From Candidatus Bathyarchaeota archaeon (GTDB lineage: Archaea; Thermoproteota; Bathyarchaeia; TCS64), in the NCBI GenBank assembly GCA_016867505.1, contig VGJH01000048.1, forward strand, positions 1 to 7,982: a DNA stretch of 7,982 nucleotides. Reading direction: 5' to 3'. Under the pieces are notes generated by a model. That model worked only from the letters and a program-made list of their open reading frames with translations. It made no database searches and was not told the DNA's origin. Numbering within the stretch: the first letter of the stretch is position 1; every line of letters begins with the position of its first letter. Below, one piece after another: positions 6,895 through 7,982 of this stretch. Both the position numbers and the translations under genes were made by a program.

Positions 6895-7341
6895 TTATAT
6901 CAATTCAGTATATCTTTCCGAGTTTCTGACATTTGGCAACAGACTGCATTCTATAGCATTTCTGACTGTAATGCACGGTAAACTATCGTCATAAATCTGC
7001 TGACGGGTAATGGTGGTCAGGTCTATGCCTGGCAGGGCTTTGGTCATGCCGAACATCAGTTTGAGCCAGAGGTTCATCCAGTTGGCTTCGGGTTTATCGC
7101 GGTTAATCCGCAGGTTGTTGTATTTGATGGCATAGTCCTTCAGGTTCTGTTTATAACCGGCAGAGGGCTGGATTAGTTTCAGGTTTGCCATAATCAGTTT
7201 CATCCTGTCTGCTGGAGGGTTGCGTTCCGCTTGGGTAAAGGTACGGGCGATGATTTCATCCAGTCCCTGATGGTAGTAATAGACCAATCCGTCCAGTTTA
7301 CCGGTCAATCCCGGCAGGTTGCGTGAAAATCTGGTTTTCAT
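6895..7341 (-). CDS. Hypothetical protein, 148 aa, unknown function
   Basis: I chose the ATG at 7341 (protein begins MKTRFSRNLPG) because GGAGG lies five bases upstream. An in-frame ATG 33 bases earlier (7374) directly abuts a G-run with no normal spacing. The protein is soluble-looking and basic, without a signal peptide or membrane segment. A glycine-rich N-terminus (LPGLTGKLDGLVYYYHQG) is followed by a charged, helical middle (NLKLIQPSAGYKQNLKDY) and a tail of about 28 residues that is duplicated just downstream. The pattern of GK/G near the start, then IxR and an NP-containing stretch, loosely recalls the DUF6266 family of Bacteroidetes. I also recall similar multicopy proteins in Cloacimonadota. 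Both are memory-based and untested. It lies upstream of mod on the same strand, but about 230 bp of repeats and a hairpin separate them, so co-transcription is doubtful. It is divergent from dxs. No function is assigned. Confidence 0.72.
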   Translation of the reverse strand: MKTRFSRNLPGLTGKLDGLVYYYHQGLDEIIARTFTQAERNPPADRMKLIMANLKLIQPSAGYKQNLKDYAIKYNNLRINRDKPEANWMNLWLKLMFGMTKALPGIDLTTITRQQIYDDSLPCITVRNAIECSLLPNVRNSERYTELI

Positions 7342-7346
7342 TGTGT

Positions 7347-7351
7347 CCTCC
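7347..7351 (-). promoter_or_regulatory. Ribosome binding site deciding the start of the 148-aa gene
   Basis: The minus strand reads GGAGG, then ACACA, then ATG at 7341. This is a canonical site with five-base spacing and favours this start over the upstream in-frame ATG at 7374. Confidence 0.8.
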
Positions 7352-7462
7352 ACATTTATTGAGAGATTTTTCATCCCCCTATAGATTAAGACTGAAAATA
7401 TGTGGCGTTACTGAAAAAATGGGCTGATTTATCTTTGATTTTTTGCTTTTTTCTTAATGACC

Positions 7463-7514
7463 GCGTGAAGTCAGCGTGAGCAACGTTCACGATACCTTCA
7501 CGATGACCTCACGC
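7463..7514. repeat. Symmetric array of five CGTGA/TCACG pentamers at 11-12 bp spacing
   Basis: CGTGA starts at 7464 and 7475; TCACG starts at 7487, 7498 and 7509. The intervals are 11, 12, 11 and 11 bp, so all five lie on about the same helix face. The outer four are exactly symmetric about 7488.5, and the fifth lies at the centre. The arms (7463-7480 and 7497-7514) can also pair as an 18-position stem with two mismatches and one G-T pair around a 16-base loop. The array sits in the divergent region between the 148-aa gene and dxs, about 55 bp upstream of the candidate dxs -35 box. It could be an operator array, a bidirectional transcription terminator or structured RNA element, or a member of an interspersed genomic repeat family. 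Confidence 0.75.
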
Positions 7515-7567
7515 AGCGTTTAGGGACGAGGTGTCCTGCACAGAAGGATTTCACCGCAGAAAAGTTA

Positions 7568-7598
7568 TTGACAGATTAGACCTCAGCAGGAATATACA
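7568..7598 (+). promoter_or_regulatory. Candidate sigma-70-type promoter of dxs
   Basis: A perfect TTGACA (7568-7573) is followed after 19 bases by TATACA (7593-7598). The -10 box matches four of six consensus positions and the spacer is slightly long; AATATA at 17-base spacing is an alternative. Either would give a dxs leader of about 60-65 bases. The -35 match is strong, the rest only fair. Confidence 0.45.
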
Positions 7599-7657
7599 AA
7601 CTCTGTCCGTATCGCATTAAGTATATGGATAAGTGAAAGATGCGCTCTGTCAAAGCG

Positions 7658-7663
7658 AAAGGA
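7658..7663 (+). promoter_or_regulatory. Ribosome binding site of dxs
   Basis: AAAGGA lies five bases before the ATG at 7669 and supports that start, which also places the first conserved Dxs residues at the expected distance from the N-terminus. Confidence 0.6.
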
Positions 7664-7668
7664 ACCCT

Positions 7669-7982
7669 ATGTATCTGGAAAAAATAACCGCTCCCAAAGA
7701 CATTCAGCAACTGAGTCCGGAAGAACTGAAGCTGTTGGCATTTGAAGTCCGCAATAGGATTGTAAACGTCATCTCCAAAACAGGCGGCCATCTGGCTCCC
7801 AGCCTGGGGGCAGTGGATTTTACCATTGCCTTGCTGAAGGTTTTTACACCACCCCGGGATACAGTTGTCTGGGATGTGAGCCATCAGGCCTATGCCTGGA
7901 AAATCCTGACCGGCAGGAATGACAGATTTGAGACAATCAGGACTCTGGGAGGTCTGAGCGGTTTTACCAAAAGGGCGGAAAG
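7669..7982 (+). CDS. dxs: 1-deoxy-D-xylulose-5-phosphate synthase, 3'-partial (first 104 codons)
   Basis: Dxs is the thiamine-diphosphate-dependent cytosolic enzyme that condenses pyruvate with glyceraldehyde 3-phosphate to give DXP, the first step of the MEP isoprenoid pathway and a precursor for thiamine and pyridoxal. Visible signatures are the N-terminal LSPEELKLLAFEVRNRI helix, SKTGGHLAPSLGAVD with the conserved histidine of the GH motif, WDVSHQAYAWKILTGR with the second conserved histidine (compare GHQAYPHKILTGR in E. coli), and the start of the GGLSGFTKRAES loop, whose usual ending is KRxES. The frame is open to the window edge, and full-length Dxs is about 620 aa, so only about one sixth is present. 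GC is about 50-53% in sampled lines, well above the RM genes. A minus-strand frame across this region (7576-7884) is only its antisense shadow. Confidence 0.95.
   Translation, partial: MYLEKITAPKDIQQLSPEELKLLAFEVRNRIVNVISKTGGHLAPSLGAVDFTIALLKVFTPPRDTVVWDVSHQAYAWKILTGRNDRFETIRTLGGLSGFTKRAE

Noticed and set aside
7342..7374. Upstream ATG start for the 148-aa gene (would give 159 aa)
   Set aside because: The ATG directly abuts a G-run with no spacing, whereas the ATG at 7341 has GGAGG at ideal distance.
7576..7884. Minus-strand 102-codon reading frame
   Set aside because: It lies antisense to the start of dxs, whose plus-strand frame has clear thiamine-enzyme motifs; it is a shadow.

Overview
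The window looks like a bacterial chromosome segment. A low-GC Type III-like restriction-modification (RM) operon sits between flanks of clearly higher GC. Hand counts on sampled 60-base lines gave about 43% GC in the left-hand LEA-type gene, 50-53% in the dxs fragment on the right, about 33-40% in most of the RM operon and about 29% in the middle of its methyltransferase gene. The flanking genes read like a Gram-negative or candidate-phylum bacterium. The small gene near the right end (MKTRFSRNLPG..., unknown function) reminds me of multicopy hypothetical proteins of Candidatus Cloacimonadota, but this is memory only and the taxon is tentative.

Layout from left to right: (1) the 3' portion of a plus-strand gene for an LEA type 2 / WHy-domain protein, cut by the window edge. 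(2) An AT-rich intergenic stretch of about 450 bp with no convincing gene. (3) On the minus strand, a two-gene operon transcribed leftward, with mod (857-aa beta-class DNA methyltransferase) first and res (986-aa DEAH helicase plus PD-D-x-K nuclease) second, separated by one base. (4) A roughly 230-bp leader and intergenic zone upstream of mod. It holds a 9-A tract, a perfect 8-bp hairpin, a fossil copy of the last 28 codons of the next gene, and a tandem TAATTAC heptamer. (5) A minus-strand 148-aa hypothetical protein. (6) A divergent regulatory region with a symmetric set of five CGTGA/TCACG pentamers spaced 11-12 bp apart, then a candidate promoter. (7) The first 104 codons of dxs (DXP synthase, isoprenoid synthesis), running off the right edge.

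Mod would methylate an asymmetric recognition site and also supply sequence specificity to Res, which translocates and cuts DNA lacking the mark. The single-base gap and embedded ribosome binding site suggest that Res translation depends on Mod translation. The RM system itself belongs to a known class. The less ordinary items are the duplicated C-terminal tail of the small gene, the helically phased pentamer array, the long N-terminal extension of Mod, and the compositional mosaic inside mod. I saw no additional defence gene, transposase, integrase, tRNA, rRNA or CRISPR array.
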